This document shows, piece by piece, positions 7,033 to 15,809 of a stretch of DNA of 20,000 nucleotides. The number at the start of each line of letters is the position of its first letter. The stretch's first letter is position 1. The notes beneath the pieces are model-generated. The model worked only from the letters and a program-made list of their open reading frames with translations. It did no database searches and was not told the origin of the DNA. Source of the stretch: Hirudo medicinalis. Its lineage: Eukaryota; Annelida; Clitellata; Hirudinida; Hirudinidae. The stretch spans positions 23,110-43,109 of the forward strand of contig MPNW01000463.1 of the NCBI GenBank assembly GCA_011800805.1, written 5' to 3'. Made by a program: the position numbers and the translations under genes.

Positions 7033-8144
7033 GAGTTTAAAGTTCTGTCTGAACTGAACTGATGAAACGTACGACCATTTCGATTGCACTTCATAATTTT
7101 TTCAATCTGCTTCTCAGAGAATCGAAAAAAATTAAGTAGATTTATTTTCTATTTTTCATAAATAAAAGTGCAAAAGATGCAAATGCTTTTTAGCGAGGAA
7201 AGTCACGTATTTGAATTTAATGCTTAAATTTTGTGAATAATAAATATTAATTCCTGCCATTAATTGGAAATTTAGAAACCCAGAGAAATCCAAGTCGAAT
7301 TTAAACATTGAAAATGCAGAAAATAAAGGACTTCCATAAAGTCGTTCACGGACCGAGAATCAAAACTAAGCGAAAATTCGCGTGTTGCAATAAAAAGCAA
7401 TTTCTTTAAAAAGTGATAAAAAATACTTCAAAACAAAATCCATGCAGACGTAGAAGGCCATATTTTGTGTTCACGGCGATGATGAATTATTGTCACGTTG
7501 TTGGATTACATTTCCAAGCTGAACGATGATGGATTTCGATGTTTTTTCACTTAATTTCTTGAATTTAAATTTATTAACGTCTTAATTCGAACCTTTAAAA
7601 TGACAATTTGTGGACAATTTATGGACGGATTGGAAACTACATCCGATGATTTTCTGCTTCTTTTTCGTTCAAATGAATTTAAAAGAGTTTAATAAGAACT
7701 TAATGTTTAAAAAAATTCAATTACTTTTCTTTATAATTCCAAGGAATAAATTCTGAGAAAAAATTGAAATAAATTTGAATTTTGAAATTTTTTTAAATAA
7801 ATCGCAACTTCGTAATGATTCTTGATTTTTAAATAGTCGAGTAATTATAATAATATTTATTACAATATATATATTTATAATAATATTTGTCATAATTGTT
7901 ATTAATTATTATTATTATTATTGCAACTTAATTATAATTGAACGCCAAGCAGATAATCTTGAATAAAAATTAATTTATACAATAATTCATCAAAAGATAA
8001 TTTCTGATTTACTAAGAAGAGGATGACATCGCAAATCATGCTTAAAACTCGTCAAGTTCAGGAGTGACTTTACCGCGAATTATGATTTCAAACGAATTAT
8101 GATGATGATTATGAACTGTATTATCTAACATTTATTTTTTTATT
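7033..8144. other. AT-rich DNA, no supported feature
   Basis: Unique AT-rich sequence with a run of ATAATATTTATT words at 7845-7925. A slightly GC-richer patch at 7440-7530 has stops in the frames I checked and offers no splice-supported exon. Confidence 0.5.
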
Positions 8145-8325
8145 CTAAATATATATAATATATAAAAATATATATAATTATATACAAATATAACTATATA
8201 TATATATATTATATAAAAATATATAAATATATATTATATAAAAATATATAAATATATATTACATAAAAATATATAAATATATATTATATAAAAATATATA
8301 TAATTACATAGATATATATAAATAA
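8145..8325. repeat. (AT)n and a 25 bp AT minisatellite
   Basis: ATTATATAAAAATATATAAA begins units at 8208, 8233, 8258 and 8283, exactly 25 bp apart, flanked by TATATA runs. One copy has ATTACATA. Confidence 0.95.
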
Positions 8326-8470
8326 ATCTCAAGAATTAAGAATTATTTGTCACTTAGAAAGAGTTAAAAGAGTAAATCACAACATCTCAATATTTTAAAT
8401 TAAACGTGTTTGAATAAAAGTGTTTAGTTTAAACTCGCCATTTCGAAGTGATTGTTTTCAACCTTTCGCT

Positions 8471-8540
8471 CAACTTAACCTAGCTTGATCTAACTAGATC
8501 TAACTTGACCTAACTTGACCTAACTTAACCTATCTCAATA
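8471..8540. repeat. 10 bp minisatellite, seven units, containing a perfect DR4 motif
   Basis: Seven decamers of the type TAACTTGACC occupy 8471-8540 with diverged ends. The two central units give TGACCTAACTTGACCT (8506-8521), which on the minus strand is two AGGTCA half-sites four bases apart. Confidence 0.9.
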
Positions 8541-8710
8541 AGTTATAAAGGTCCTCAAGAATTGTTCCCTGTTTGTGCTAACCACTCCTCCTCCTCCTCA
8601 CCTCATCCAACAACATTCAGATTCTAAGGAAATTCCTTAAATTCCTCCGCCTCCAATGTTTGTATCTTGCAATGTTTCAAATACAAACTTCGACAATCGG
8701 AATCGTGATT
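8541..8710. other. Unique spacer
   Basis: A pyrimidine-rich patch (CCTCCTCCTCCTCACC, about 8586-8601) and ordinary AT-rich DNA. No gene. Confidence 0.5.
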
Positions 8711-8717
8711 GTTGATT

Positions 8718-8805
8718 TATTAAATAATTTATTGTAAATATTTTATTTTATTTATTAAATAATTTAATGTAAATATTTTATTATATTTAATAAATAATTT
8801 ATTAT
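8718..8805. repeat. 35 bp AT repeat, about 2.3 copies
   Basis: TAAATAATTT recurs at 8721, 8756 and 8791, each followed by a TGTAAATATTTTATT-like segment. Confidence 0.85.
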
Positions 8806-9608
8806 AATTATTATGTCATCAGTTTCTGCGTGATGCTCTAAGTTCAGGGCAGCAGGAAAAAGCAGAAATAAAAGGGCATTTAAATTTTTCATTTTAAAAT
8901 CAAATCCAAATTCTATTAATTCATTTATTTCTAACAGATAATTAACAATAACAATGATAATAATTTAATTTTATTATAAAATTTTATAATTATTTTATAA
9001 AATTATTTATTTATTATTATAATTTATAATAATAATTATTATAAAATTATTTTATAATATAATAATTTATATTATAATATTATACATTTTATTTGTATAA
9101 TTTTTATTATATATTATAATAATAATAACAAATCAATATATTAATATAATAATAATAACTTGTTAATATAAATATCAAAGTTGAATTTGAAAGAGGGTTG
9201 ACATCCAATAGAAGAAGACTAATTCAAAGAATCACATTTCAATTTTGGATTTTTAAATTTGTTTTCACCAATTTGTATTTATTGTGAGCCATTAAAAACA
9301 ATTAGCATTCTAAAATGGTTCGTTATTCAAAAAATGATTTACCTCCAAAAATAAAGATGAACGAATGAACGAGAAGTCATTGTCATCGCTTTCCCTGCAG
9401 GGAGAGTGGAAGTGAGTCCTTGATGGATGTCTGTGCCAGGCATTTATAATGAAATAAATAATAAAAACAGTCATTAACGATTGTTATTCGCCATCATTTT
9501 CGACCATTTTCAATAATTCTTTTTAATAATTTCGTATTTAAAAAAATATTTAGAAAAGAAAATTGAGAAATCTCTTGAAACTCTCCGAGCATAAAAGCAA
9601 AAAATATT
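8806..9608. other. AT-rich DNA with no supported gene
   Basis: 8940-9170 is nearly pure AT low-complexity sequence. TCCCTGCAGGGA at 9392-9403 is a perfect 12 bp palindrome in a small GC-richer patch (9360-9440). Otherwise featureless. Confidence 0.5.
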
Positions 9609-9609
9609 T

Positions 9610-9651
9610 CACAATTTCTCCACAAATATTTGCTCGTCTGAGAAAATTGTG
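9610..9651. other. Stem-loop with an 11 bp stem
   Basis: CACAATTTCTC pairs with GAGAAAATTGTG apart from a one-base bulge, around a 19-base loop. In DNA this AT-rich, a stem of this size can arise by chance. Confidence 0.4.
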
Positions 9652-9680
9652 TTCCTTTTGTTGCAATTTTTAGGAATATT

Positions 9681-9810
9681 CAATAATAAAGCAATAATAA
9701 TAATAATAATAATAATAATGATGATGATGGTGATAATAATAACAACAATAATAATAATATAGGAATAACAAATATATAATAATAATAATAATAATAACAA
9801 TAATATAGGA
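9681..9810. repeat. (AAT)n microsatellite with ATG and AAC interruptions
   Basis: Long AAT runs broken by a GATGATGATGGTGAT segment. AATAATATAGGA occurs near both 9755 and 9800, showing internal duplication. Confidence 0.9.
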
Positions 9811-10298
9811 TTATTCAACAATATTCAATATTCTATTCAACGATGTTTGAGCAAATAAAACATCAACAAAATGAGTGGAAAATTAAGAAAATTAATTGAA
9901 TTTAAATAATTAATAATAATAATTATATCACTAAATAATAATAATAAAATTAAATAATATTAATAAAATTAAATAATGATAATATCATTAAATAATAATA
10001 ATATAATTCAATTTTTAATTAATCAATCAATTAATTGAATTTAAAGAATAAAATAAATAAACAATTTAATTATAACACATCAAACAAATAAATATGTTTC
10101 TATCGAAATAACTTTATCCACCATTTTTTCGACTTAAACAATTCTTTTCCACCGACAGATGTCGCTTCGAGCGATTTAAGAAAGACCTGCTTCCACATGG
10201 AATGGAGGAGTTTAAAAGCTTCCACGAATAAAACATTTCAGAAACAAAAGGAAGGAATTGACAACATGATGATCCTCAAAGTGTATAATCTCTCAACT
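9811..10298. other. AT-rich DNA, no gene
   Basis: 9900-10075 is TAAATAATAATAA-type low-complexity sequence. 10140-10298 is more balanced but carries no convincing frame apart from one running into the CT tract. Confidence 0.5.
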
Positions 10299-10300
10299 CC

Positions 10301-10362
<62 letters not shown>
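10299..10362. repeat. (CT)n microsatellite
   Basis: About 30 CT dinucleotides with one TTT interruption near 10308. The minus strand reads (GA)n. Serine/leucine and Arg/Glu frames across it are artefacts. Confidence 0.97.
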
Positions 10363-10368
<6 letters not shown>

Positions 10369-10374
10369 CAACGT

Positions 10375-10590
10375 GTATCATCAGAATGTGTCGTCCTCGT
10401 GCATTCTCCAATTGTATCCTCATCCTACATCGTCATCGCATGTCCAACCTTCGTGTTCTCGCTTTGTTTCCTCACGTGGTGTCCTTCATGTGTATCTTCA
10501 TCTTGTATTCTCACCCTGTATCTTTATTTTGTATCTTTACCATGTATCTTCATCTTGTATCCTCACATTTTGTCCTCCACGACTAAGATT
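10375..10590. repeat. Diverged tandem repeat of TGTATCTTCATC type
   Basis: After the CT tract, segments such as TGTATCCTCATCC, TGTATCTTCATCT, TGTATTCTCACCC and TGTATCTTTATTT follow one another at about 14-15 bp. The 3' end is the most regular. Three plus frames stay open as a consequence (His/Ser/Phe/Cys-rich), so I do not call a gene. Confidence 0.75.
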
Positions 10591-11128
10591 TTCACAAAAC
10601 AAATTGTTTTTTTTTTGTTATTTATCCAAGGTCGTATCGATGCTGGAATGGAGGAAAAAGTTGTAAAGTGAATTTAAAGTTGAACTGATATTTTCTGGAT
10701 TCTTTGCAAAAAAAACATCAAATTAATTGAAAACAATTTATTTCTTAACCAGTCAGGCTGAGTTTTTAAGCTTAGAGAATATTTACCGCGTTTAGATGAT
10801 AATAATAATAATAATTAATAATTAATAATTAATAAATTAATAATTAATAATTAATAATTAATAATTACGAATAAAGTGATATGTCCGCAATCAAATGTCT
10901 GAATAATAAATTCTTTTTAATGGAAATTTGTGATGAAATTGAAAATAAATATCATTTTTCACTTTTTTAACTTGAAATTTTGTAATTATAAAAAAAATCA
11001 AGAAAATACAACTTTAGCAATCTAGCAATTAAAATATAAATATAATATAATAATTTGCTAATTATAGTAAAATAATTATTTGATGGCTCCTAAATAGTAA
11101 CTTATTATGCAACACATTCAACAATCGA
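10591..11128. repeat. AT-rich DNA with a 7 bp (TTAATAA)n array
   Basis: The array lies at about 10798-10866, with AATTAAT-type heptamers in near-perfect tandem. The rest is unique AT-rich DNA without a gene. Confidence 0.7.
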
Positions 11129-11255
11129 ACAACAATTTGTCACTTTATTCTCACAACTGCTTTGAGTTTCTGTAAATGGCGTAAAATGCATCCGAATGAA
11201 GGCCATCATCATCGTCGTCGTCGTCGTCATCATCATCAACAACAACATCATCATC
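11129..11255. repeat. First copy of an exact 127 bp duplication
   Basis: Starts ACAACAATTTGTCACTTTAT, includes GTAAATGGCGTAAAATGCAT, and ends in CATCATCATC. It is repeated without a difference at 11257-11383 across the N at 11256. Most likely the same genomic segment present at the ends of two contigs. Confidence 0.9.
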
Positions 11256-11256
11256 N
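11256..11256. other. Single N, assembly join
   Basis: Separates two identical 127 bp copies and is therefore best read as an unmerged contig overlap. Confidence 0.85.
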
Positions 11257-11440
11257 ACAACAATTTGTCACTTTATTCTCACAACTGCTTTGAGTTTCTG
11301 TAAATGGCGTAAAATGCATCCGAATGAAGGCCATCATCATCGTCGTCGTCGTCGTCATCATCATCAACAACAACATCATCATCATCGTCGTCGTCGTCGT
11401 CGTCGTCATCATCAACATCGTCGTTGTCGTCATCATCGGA
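11257..11440. repeat. Second 127 bp copy and block-structured ATC/GTC/AAC array
   Basis: 11257-11383 is the second copy of the duplication. The array (11331-11440) has clean blocks of CAT/ATC, CGT/GTC and CAA/AAC triplets. All are 3 bp units, so His/Arg, Ile/Val and Thr/Met frames stay open in several registers. Confidence 0.9.
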
Positions 11441-11442
11441 AA

Positions 11443-11770
11443 AACGAAGCTTTGCAGAGGTCCTTCGATGGAGTTGATTTGTGATTTGAAAACTTTATCA
11501 CCTCCGATCGTCCATCAAACTGTTTTCCATGGAAAAGCTGGAGAGGATCGGTGGAGCGAGCTGTCTGCCAGTGTTGAGGAAGCAACTGAGAATCATTTCT
11601 CATCGTTTTCAGGAGTTGAGAGGAGTGGCAAGAGTGACTTGCTGTTACTTATTGCTGCCATAAATTCAGATAACTTACCCCCGGCAAACAGAATATCATT
11701 GGCAGAGTTTTTCTATCAGGCTGTCATGTGTGGTGATGAAGATGAGCTGATTTTGGAAAGCTGGTTTCGT
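11443..11770 (+). CDS. Probable coding exon, unrecognised protein
   Basis: This is one of the better coding candidates. The frame stays open for about 108 ordinary codons between the ATC/GTC array and the ATT array. It includes GEDRWSELSASVEEATENHF, then SGVERSGKSDLLLLIAAINS, then ISLAEFFYQAVMCGDEDELI and LESW. Composition is clearly richer in GC than the flanks, and the predicted protein alternates acidic, amphipathic and hydrophobic stretches. CTTTGCAG at about 11450-11457 could be a 3' splice site. On paper the frame begins in the array with ATG 11324 and ends in poly-Tyr/Ile from the ATT array at 11842, and both ends look non-coding. No clear donor; no family recognised. Confidence 0.35.
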
Positions 11771-11842
11771 TATTATTATTGTTATTATTATTATTCCTAT
11801 ATTATTATTGTTATTATTATTATTATTATTACTATTATTTAA
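11770..11842. repeat. (ATT)n microsatellite
   Basis: ATT triplets with GTT, CCT and ACT variants, directly following the coding-like segment. Confidence 0.9.
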
Positions 11843-12152
11843 TTCATCTCATATTTCTAGTAAATGTTTTGTAATTACTTCGTAATCATAAGTCACTTAA
11901 TTACCGTTTAATTAATGAAATTATGAACTGCTTAACCTACCAACAAAGTGAACTAAAAATAAATTGAGTTCAAATGAAATCATTGGACAGTTCAAATTAA
12001 ATGTAAATTATAATTATTTTAATAATTATGTTCATAATTACAAGACCATAATTTGTAACAATTGACGCATCACCTTAAAATTGATGAAGAAATGTTTTTT
12101 AGAATTTTCAATTTATTTTCATAAAACCAATCCCGAAATAAATTTCAAACAA
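11843..12152. other. AT-rich unique DNA
   Basis: Contains TAATTATTTTAATAATTA inverted-repeat words. No gene, RNA or element recognised. Confidence 0.6.
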
Positions 12153-12178
12153 TAACAACAACATATCAGCAACGATAG

Positions 12179-12209
<31 letters not shown>

Positions 12210-12306
12210 AGCAACAACAACATCAGCAACAATAGCAACAACAACAACAACAACAACAACAATAGCAACAACAATAACAACAGCAACAACAACATCAGCA
12301 ACAGCA
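12153..12306. repeat. (AAC)n compound array with a higher-order pattern
   Basis: AAC triplets punctuated by AGC and ATC. The motif AATAGCAACAACAACATCAG and close relatives recur, so the array grew by duplication of larger blocks. The minus-strand poly-Leu and poly-Val frames are artefacts. Confidence 0.92.
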
Positions 12307-12370
12307 AACGCCAAACTTGAACTTTTCAGATTTACAAGATTCTGCTTCACTTAAAAAATTAAATTCCCAC

Positions 12371-12454
12371 CCTGTGAACCACGGTGGTTCTTTGTATCCT
12401 CGATGACGTCATTTCCTCCGCCAACAAACACAAACAATGTGCTCCGAAAAACCT
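12371..12454 (-). CDS. Possible phase 1-1 coding exon, unrecognised
   Basis: On the minus strand a candidate acceptor ATCTCGTTAG precedes an 84 nt open segment. It ends CACAGG before GTGGGA, a possible 5' splice site (GT at 12370-12369). Between the sites the frame reads VFRSTLFVFVGGGNDVIEDT then KNHRGSQ. The exon starts with two bases of a split codon and ends with one, so both ends are phase 1. The candidate exon at 14208-14351 has the same phases on the same strand; joining them would give an in-frame lysine codon. The site choice is mine and the donor is imperfect. No family is recognised. Confidence 0.22.
12376..12390. other. 15 bp palindrome GAACCAC-G-GTGGTTC
   Basis: Perfect 7 bp arms around one base, next to the CRE-like site. 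It overlaps the candidate minus exon. Confidence 0.6.
12404..12411. promoter_or_regulatory. CRE-type palindrome TGACGTCA
   Basis: Full consensus cAMP-response element, bound in animals by CREB/ATF bZIP factors. It may be coincidental, since it also falls inside the candidate exon as codons for asparagine, aspartate, valine and isoleucine. Confidence 0.2.
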
Positions 12455-13105
12455 CTAACGAGATTGGAAAATTATAAGCAATAAATTGATTAAGATACAA
12501 AATGCGAAGGAAAATTATATTTATAAATTTATGCAGAAAAGATATTTTCAAGATTAAATCATTTCAAAATAAAAATATTGAATTGATGGAATTTAAGGTA
12601 AACTGAAATTTAAGTTATTCTGATTAAATCCTCCATTTGTCTGCATTCCGATGTTGTATTTATTTTAGGAATTGCAAATAAATTCTTCATTCCTCTGAAA
12701 TTATTTCCAAATCAAATTTAGATCCAACAAATTCATCCAACTCCGAAACTTCTGCGACTCGAAATATTCTTGAGGATTGAAATTGAATATTGAATTAATA
12801 TCGAAAACGAATTTGTTGAAACTCCAAATATTAAAAAAAAGTCACAGGAAGTGAAAACATGACAATTGCTTTTATTTAAAAATGGGTTTTCTTTCAATAT
12901 GAGAAAGATTGCCATGAAATTCTCCAAGAAGTTAAAGAAATTTTACCAAAAAATGACGAAAATTTCTTTCGAAGTCACAAAACCACAAAGAATATTTGAG
13001 AAAATATTATTATTAATGTTATTGATATTATTATTGCTATTATAGATTATCAAAATACAAAAAATATAACATAAAAATATAAAAAATAACAAAAATATCA
13101 GTCAA
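12455..13105. other. AT-rich unique DNA
   Basis: No supported gene. A 64-codon minus frame (12733-12927) has nothing to recommend it beyond being open. A short ATT run lies near 13005-13042. Confidence 0.5.
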
Positions 13106-13545
13106 ATTGAAGCGGATTGGATAAAGAGATTGCGTTCAGTGTTTGAAGGACAACCACCCTGGATTCGACGATAGCAGAAAAACATGGTAACCGATGAATT
13201 GGACCGTTCAATTGGGGTCACGGCTGGAAGAGGCTCGAAGACCAAGTGCAAGTACATTGCATTTGCCGATGATCTGGTGTCATGGAGATGATGTCATGGA
13301 GATGAAGGAATGAAGAGACTGATGGGACAATTGGAGAGTGCAATGAATGGCATCGGAGTGAAAATCAATCCAGTCAATCCAGTGCGCCACACTTTTGAGA
13401 CTCACTGCAATCAGAAACTACATGGATGTATATGTATAATCAATCCCACATCTTAAATTGAACTCTGGACATGAGAGCAAAAGATATTTCTCAATCACGC
13501 AAATATTTGGGAGTTCGAAAACAACCAGCGAATATGTGTAATTGA
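13106..13545 (+). pseudogene. Degenerate non-LTR retrotransposon reverse transcriptase fragment (R2-like)
   Basis: In life the enzyme copies element RNA into a nicked target. Only the C-terminal half of the RT domain is visible. One frame gives VTDELDRSIGVTAGRGSKTK then YIAFADDLV, where FADD at 13262-13273 is the catalytic YxDD-type box (motif C). The same frame then gives MKRLMGQLESAMNGIGVKIN, matching the helix and GxxxN motif that follow the box in this family. A second frame continues CATLLRLTAIRNYM after a 1-2 base shift near 13375-13383. A third gives SRKYLGVRKQ at about 13495-13520, the conserved YLGV motif. Stops lie at 13172, 13289 and 13437, and a 14 bp tandem duplication (TGTCATGGAGATGA) follows the FADD box. 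The FADDLV plus YLGV pair points to the R2/NeSL-type group. No endonuclease, zinc fingers or element ends are seen. Confidence 0.7.
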
Positions 13546-13627
13546 ATGAAGAATAATGACCATAAATTCACCGTCAGTTTGCCATTCTTTGTTATGTCTA
13601 GTGTGGTTGCAATGATGAAGATCTTCC

Positions 13628-13783
13628 ATGTTGCTTCCCTTTGGCTTCTCTTTGCTATCATTAAGGCTCCTGCTAACTGGCCGCTTAAACGCGTTTCTCA
13701 TTGGCCTTCCTATGTCCTTCATGTCCGCCCAGGAGGCCTGCGGGGACATGAAAGCTCTCGGTGGCCTTGATAAGGCTGCTTAA
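13628..13783 (+). CDS. Small hydrophobic ORF of uncertain reality
   Basis: Fifty-one codons from ATG 13628 to TAA 13781-13783, in a patch distinctly richer in GC than its surroundings. It begins MLLPFGFSLLSLRLLLTG, like a signal peptide or membrane anchor, and ends SAQEACGDMKALGGLDKAA. AATAAA overlaps the region just after the stop (13785). The minus strand over 13495-13749 is also open with a charged protein (including ASWADMKDIGRPMRNAFKRP), so coding strand is ambiguous. It lies just downstream of the RT remnant and may be part of the same decayed element or a host gene fragment. No family recognised. Confidence 0.2.
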   Translation: MLLPFGFSLLSLRLLLTGRLNAFLIGLPMSFMSAQEACGDMKALGGLDKAA

Positions 13784-13837
13784 TAATAAATTCTGAGGTT
13801 CATATTTTAATAATAAATACACGCTGAGGTTAATATT
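13781..13837. repeat. Short tandem duplication, about 27 bp
   Basis: TAATAATAAATTCTGAGGTT at 13781 is followed by a related copy with a four-base insertion at 13808 (TAATAATAAATACACGCTGA). Confidence 0.7.
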
Positions 13838-14175
13838 TTCTTTGCATCGGTAGTCGAGAGATCGATGGCTTTCTTCGACCTTCCTCCAATAGCTTCTTCG
13901 CATCTGTCAAATCCAGAGTGGAACTGCTCCAGCAGCCTCCTTGAATGTAACCTTCGCAGGAGATGTGGTGGAGTAAGGGAGGAAATATTATGGATGTAAA
14001 TAATCACGTTGGTAAGTTTATGTTTTAACTTGAAAACAAAATTTCATGCGATCTGACTCGCAGAGCAAATTAATAACATGATAATAATTAACAACAACTT
14101 TTTGTAAACTTTTAGATACAATTACTTTCAGCCCAAGGAATTAACTTAACCACGAACACCAACAGCCCCCCACAC
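13838..14175. other. Moderately GC-rich DNA, minus frame open
   Basis: A minus frame over 13807-14007 reads through RRLHSRRLLEQFHSGFDRCE and IGGRSKKAIDLSTTDAKK. It looks protein-like but has no good splice sites, so it is noted and not called as a gene. 14010-14160 is AT-rich spacer. Confidence 0.35.
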
Positions 14176-14207
14176 TCAGCGGGAGTGTAGCAGAACAAAT
14201 GACTCAC

Positions 14208-14351
14208 TCCACTCAACGTCGTCAGTGATGAAGTGGAATGATGACACCCTTCCAGGATGGAAATGCATCACCACGTACTCCCCCCTGGTGTTCTCCGGAG
14301 TTCCCAGAAGAGGGTCAAATAGCAACCGTGGGATGGATTGGATGAGCGTTG
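14208..14351 (-). CDS. Probable internal coding exon, phase 1-1, unrecognised
   Basis: This is the best exon candidate in the window. On the minus strand ATTATTAG (AG at 14353-14352) precedes a 144 nt open segment that ends TGGA before a consensus 5' splice site GTGAGT (14207-14202). It reads TLIQSIPRLLFDPLLGTPEN, then TRGEYVVMHFHPGRVSSFHF, then ITDDVEW. Two bases of a split codon begin it and one ends it, so it is symmetric phase 1-1, as is common for exons of extracellular proteins. Composition is well above the surrounding AT level. The frame is open on both sides as well (14418-14176), so the boundaries rest on the splice-site reading. No family recognised. Confidence 0.4.
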
Positions 14352-14384
14352 CTAATAATTTAATCTTACAATAATGTTTTGTAT

Positions 14385-14429
14385 TGTTGTAACAAATTGG
14401 AAATAAATATTGTAACAAATTGGAATATG
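14385..14429. repeat. 22 bp tandem duplication
   Basis: TTGTAACAAATTGGA occurs at 14387 and again 22 bp later at 14409, joined by AATAAATA. Confidence 0.8.
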
Positions 14430-14557
14430 AAATTACAAATAACAGTTCTTAAGTTAATAATTCTCCAACTTAAAAATTCTAAAAAACACTTTTGGTTAAG
14501 TAGAATGAAAATCATTTTTTAATAAAAATAAATTAATAACAATTGCTTCTCGGGATA

Positions 14558-14668
14558 TTTGTATGTCTAAGATGATTTTATGTTCCAGATTTTTGTATGT
14601 CTAAGATGTTTGTATGTTTAAGATTTTTGTAAATTAAGATGTTTGTATGTTTATGTTTCTTAGGTAAA
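14558..14668. repeat. Diverged tandem repeat of TTTGTATGTCTAAGAT
   Basis: About five copies of a 16-18 bp unit (GTATGTCTAAGATG, GTATGTTTAAGATT, GTATGTTTATG) with small indels. Confidence 0.8.
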
Positions 14669-14939
14669 ATCAAAATCTTTTAAAAGATTTATTTTAATTT
14701 TCCACAATTTAAATCACCAGATTTTTTTTCCAATTTTTACCTGTAAGAAATATTTGTAAAACTTAATTTTGTGAAATTGTTAATTTTTGTTCTTATTTTG
14801 ATTCTCAAAATCTTATTTAATGTTTTTTTTCTGCCCAAACATTCTTCAAATGCTGTACAATTACTTCATAATACTTCAGTACAATTTCATAATAGTTTTC
14901 TAAGTAAGCTTTCAGCTTTATCATGATGGTTATGACGTT
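14669..14939. other. AT-rich DNA, no gene
   Basis: Unique T-rich sequence. The minus-strand frame that runs through it continues into the GAT array and is not supported. Confidence 0.5.
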
Positions 14940-14961
14940 GACTACCTTGATGATGATCTTA

Positions 14962-14994
<33 letters not shown>

Positions 14995-15010
14995 GTGATG
15001 ACGATGACGT
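14940..15010. repeat. (GAT)n microsatellite
   Basis: GATGAT triplets with CTT, GGT and GAC variants. Confidence 0.9.
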
Positions 15011-15111
15011 TCAATCACATGCTTCGCTAAACTCATTAATGTTGTTAAAATATTTTTTAATCGTGATTTTTTTTTAATTTCAAATTTCCGACGAATTTTC
15101 TTGATTTAAAT

Positions 15112-15130
15112 CCTCGAAAAAAATTCGAGG
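15112..15130. other. Small perfect hairpin
   Basis: CCTCGAA and TTCGAGG around AAAAA. No obvious role in this context. Confidence 0.5.
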
Positions 15131-15250
15131 TCGAAATTGTTTTGAAACTTTTTTCATTTTATTTTATTTTTAAGATGAAATTAAGTTTATCCGAGATTAA
15201 ATGTCTATAAATTGCTCTGCAGAGGAGTTGGGGAAGAATGGGGGGAACCC

Positions 15251-15298
15251 GAGGAGAGTTGAGGAGAGTTGAGGAGAGTTGATTAGAGTTGAGGAGAT
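15251..15298. repeat. 10 bp (GAGGAGAGTT)n minisatellite, about 5 copies
   Basis: Decamers GAGGAGAGTT at 15251, 15261 and 15271, then GATTAGAGTT and GAGGAGATGT. Purine-rich on the plus strand. A 23-codon frame with ATG near 15296 follows but is too short to support. Confidence 0.9.
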
Positions 15299-15562
15299 GT
15301 CGGTTGGAAGGGTGAATCTATTTTTGAAGTTCAACAAAAATGAGTTTCAGAGACCCCTTAAAATTTGAAGCCCTTACAAATGCTTCCACACTAACGATCA
15401 GATTATGCTACTTTTGGTATTCATCTTTTGAATTATTTTTGTCTCTCTTTCAAAATTGATCATTATTTATAATTTTATTATTGTTATTATTTATAATTTC
15501 ATTATTATTATTTAAAATGTCATTATTATTATTTTTATTTTCATTGTTATTATTTATTTTCT
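15299..15562. repeat. Unique DNA passing into ATT-rich diverged repeat
   Basis: 15465-15560 repeats the theme TTATTTATAATTTCATTATT with a period of roughly 25-30 bp. No gene. Confidence 0.6.
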
Positions 15563-15574
15563 AATCACGTGATT
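15563..15574. promoter_or_regulatory. AATCACGTGATT palindrome (E-box type)
   Basis: Twelve-base perfect palindrome around CACGTG. It is the second of three ATCACGTGAT sites in the window. Confidence 0.3.
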
Positions 15575-15764
15575 CAGTATTATCACCGGGAATATAACAA
15601 TGTTTACTGCAGTAACGAACAATAAATGTAAAGAGACAAACTCTCGAAGCACTAATGACATCGCAAACACAAAAATCAATCAACGGCACAATTATAAAAG
15701 TTAAACAATTTATAATAATTATGTCAAATAATAATAATAATAATATTAATATTAATTAGCCCAA
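15575..15764. other. AT-rich spacer with an AAT run
   Basis: No gene seen. AATAATAATAATAATATTAA lies near 15728. Confidence 0.5.
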
Positions 15765-15809
15765 TTGCCACAGTCTTGGGCATGGCTTCACATGTTAAAC
15801 TCCATCGAA

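Noticed and set aside
10197..10671. Long overlapping frames over the (CT)n tract and the following repeat
   Set aside because: Three overlapping plus frames and a minus Arg/Glu frame are all open, as expected for CT and TGTATCTTCATC repeats lacking stop words.
12108..12350. Poly-Leu and poly-Val/Ala minus frames over the AAC array
   Set aside because: Same artefact; two overlapping minus frames are open at once.
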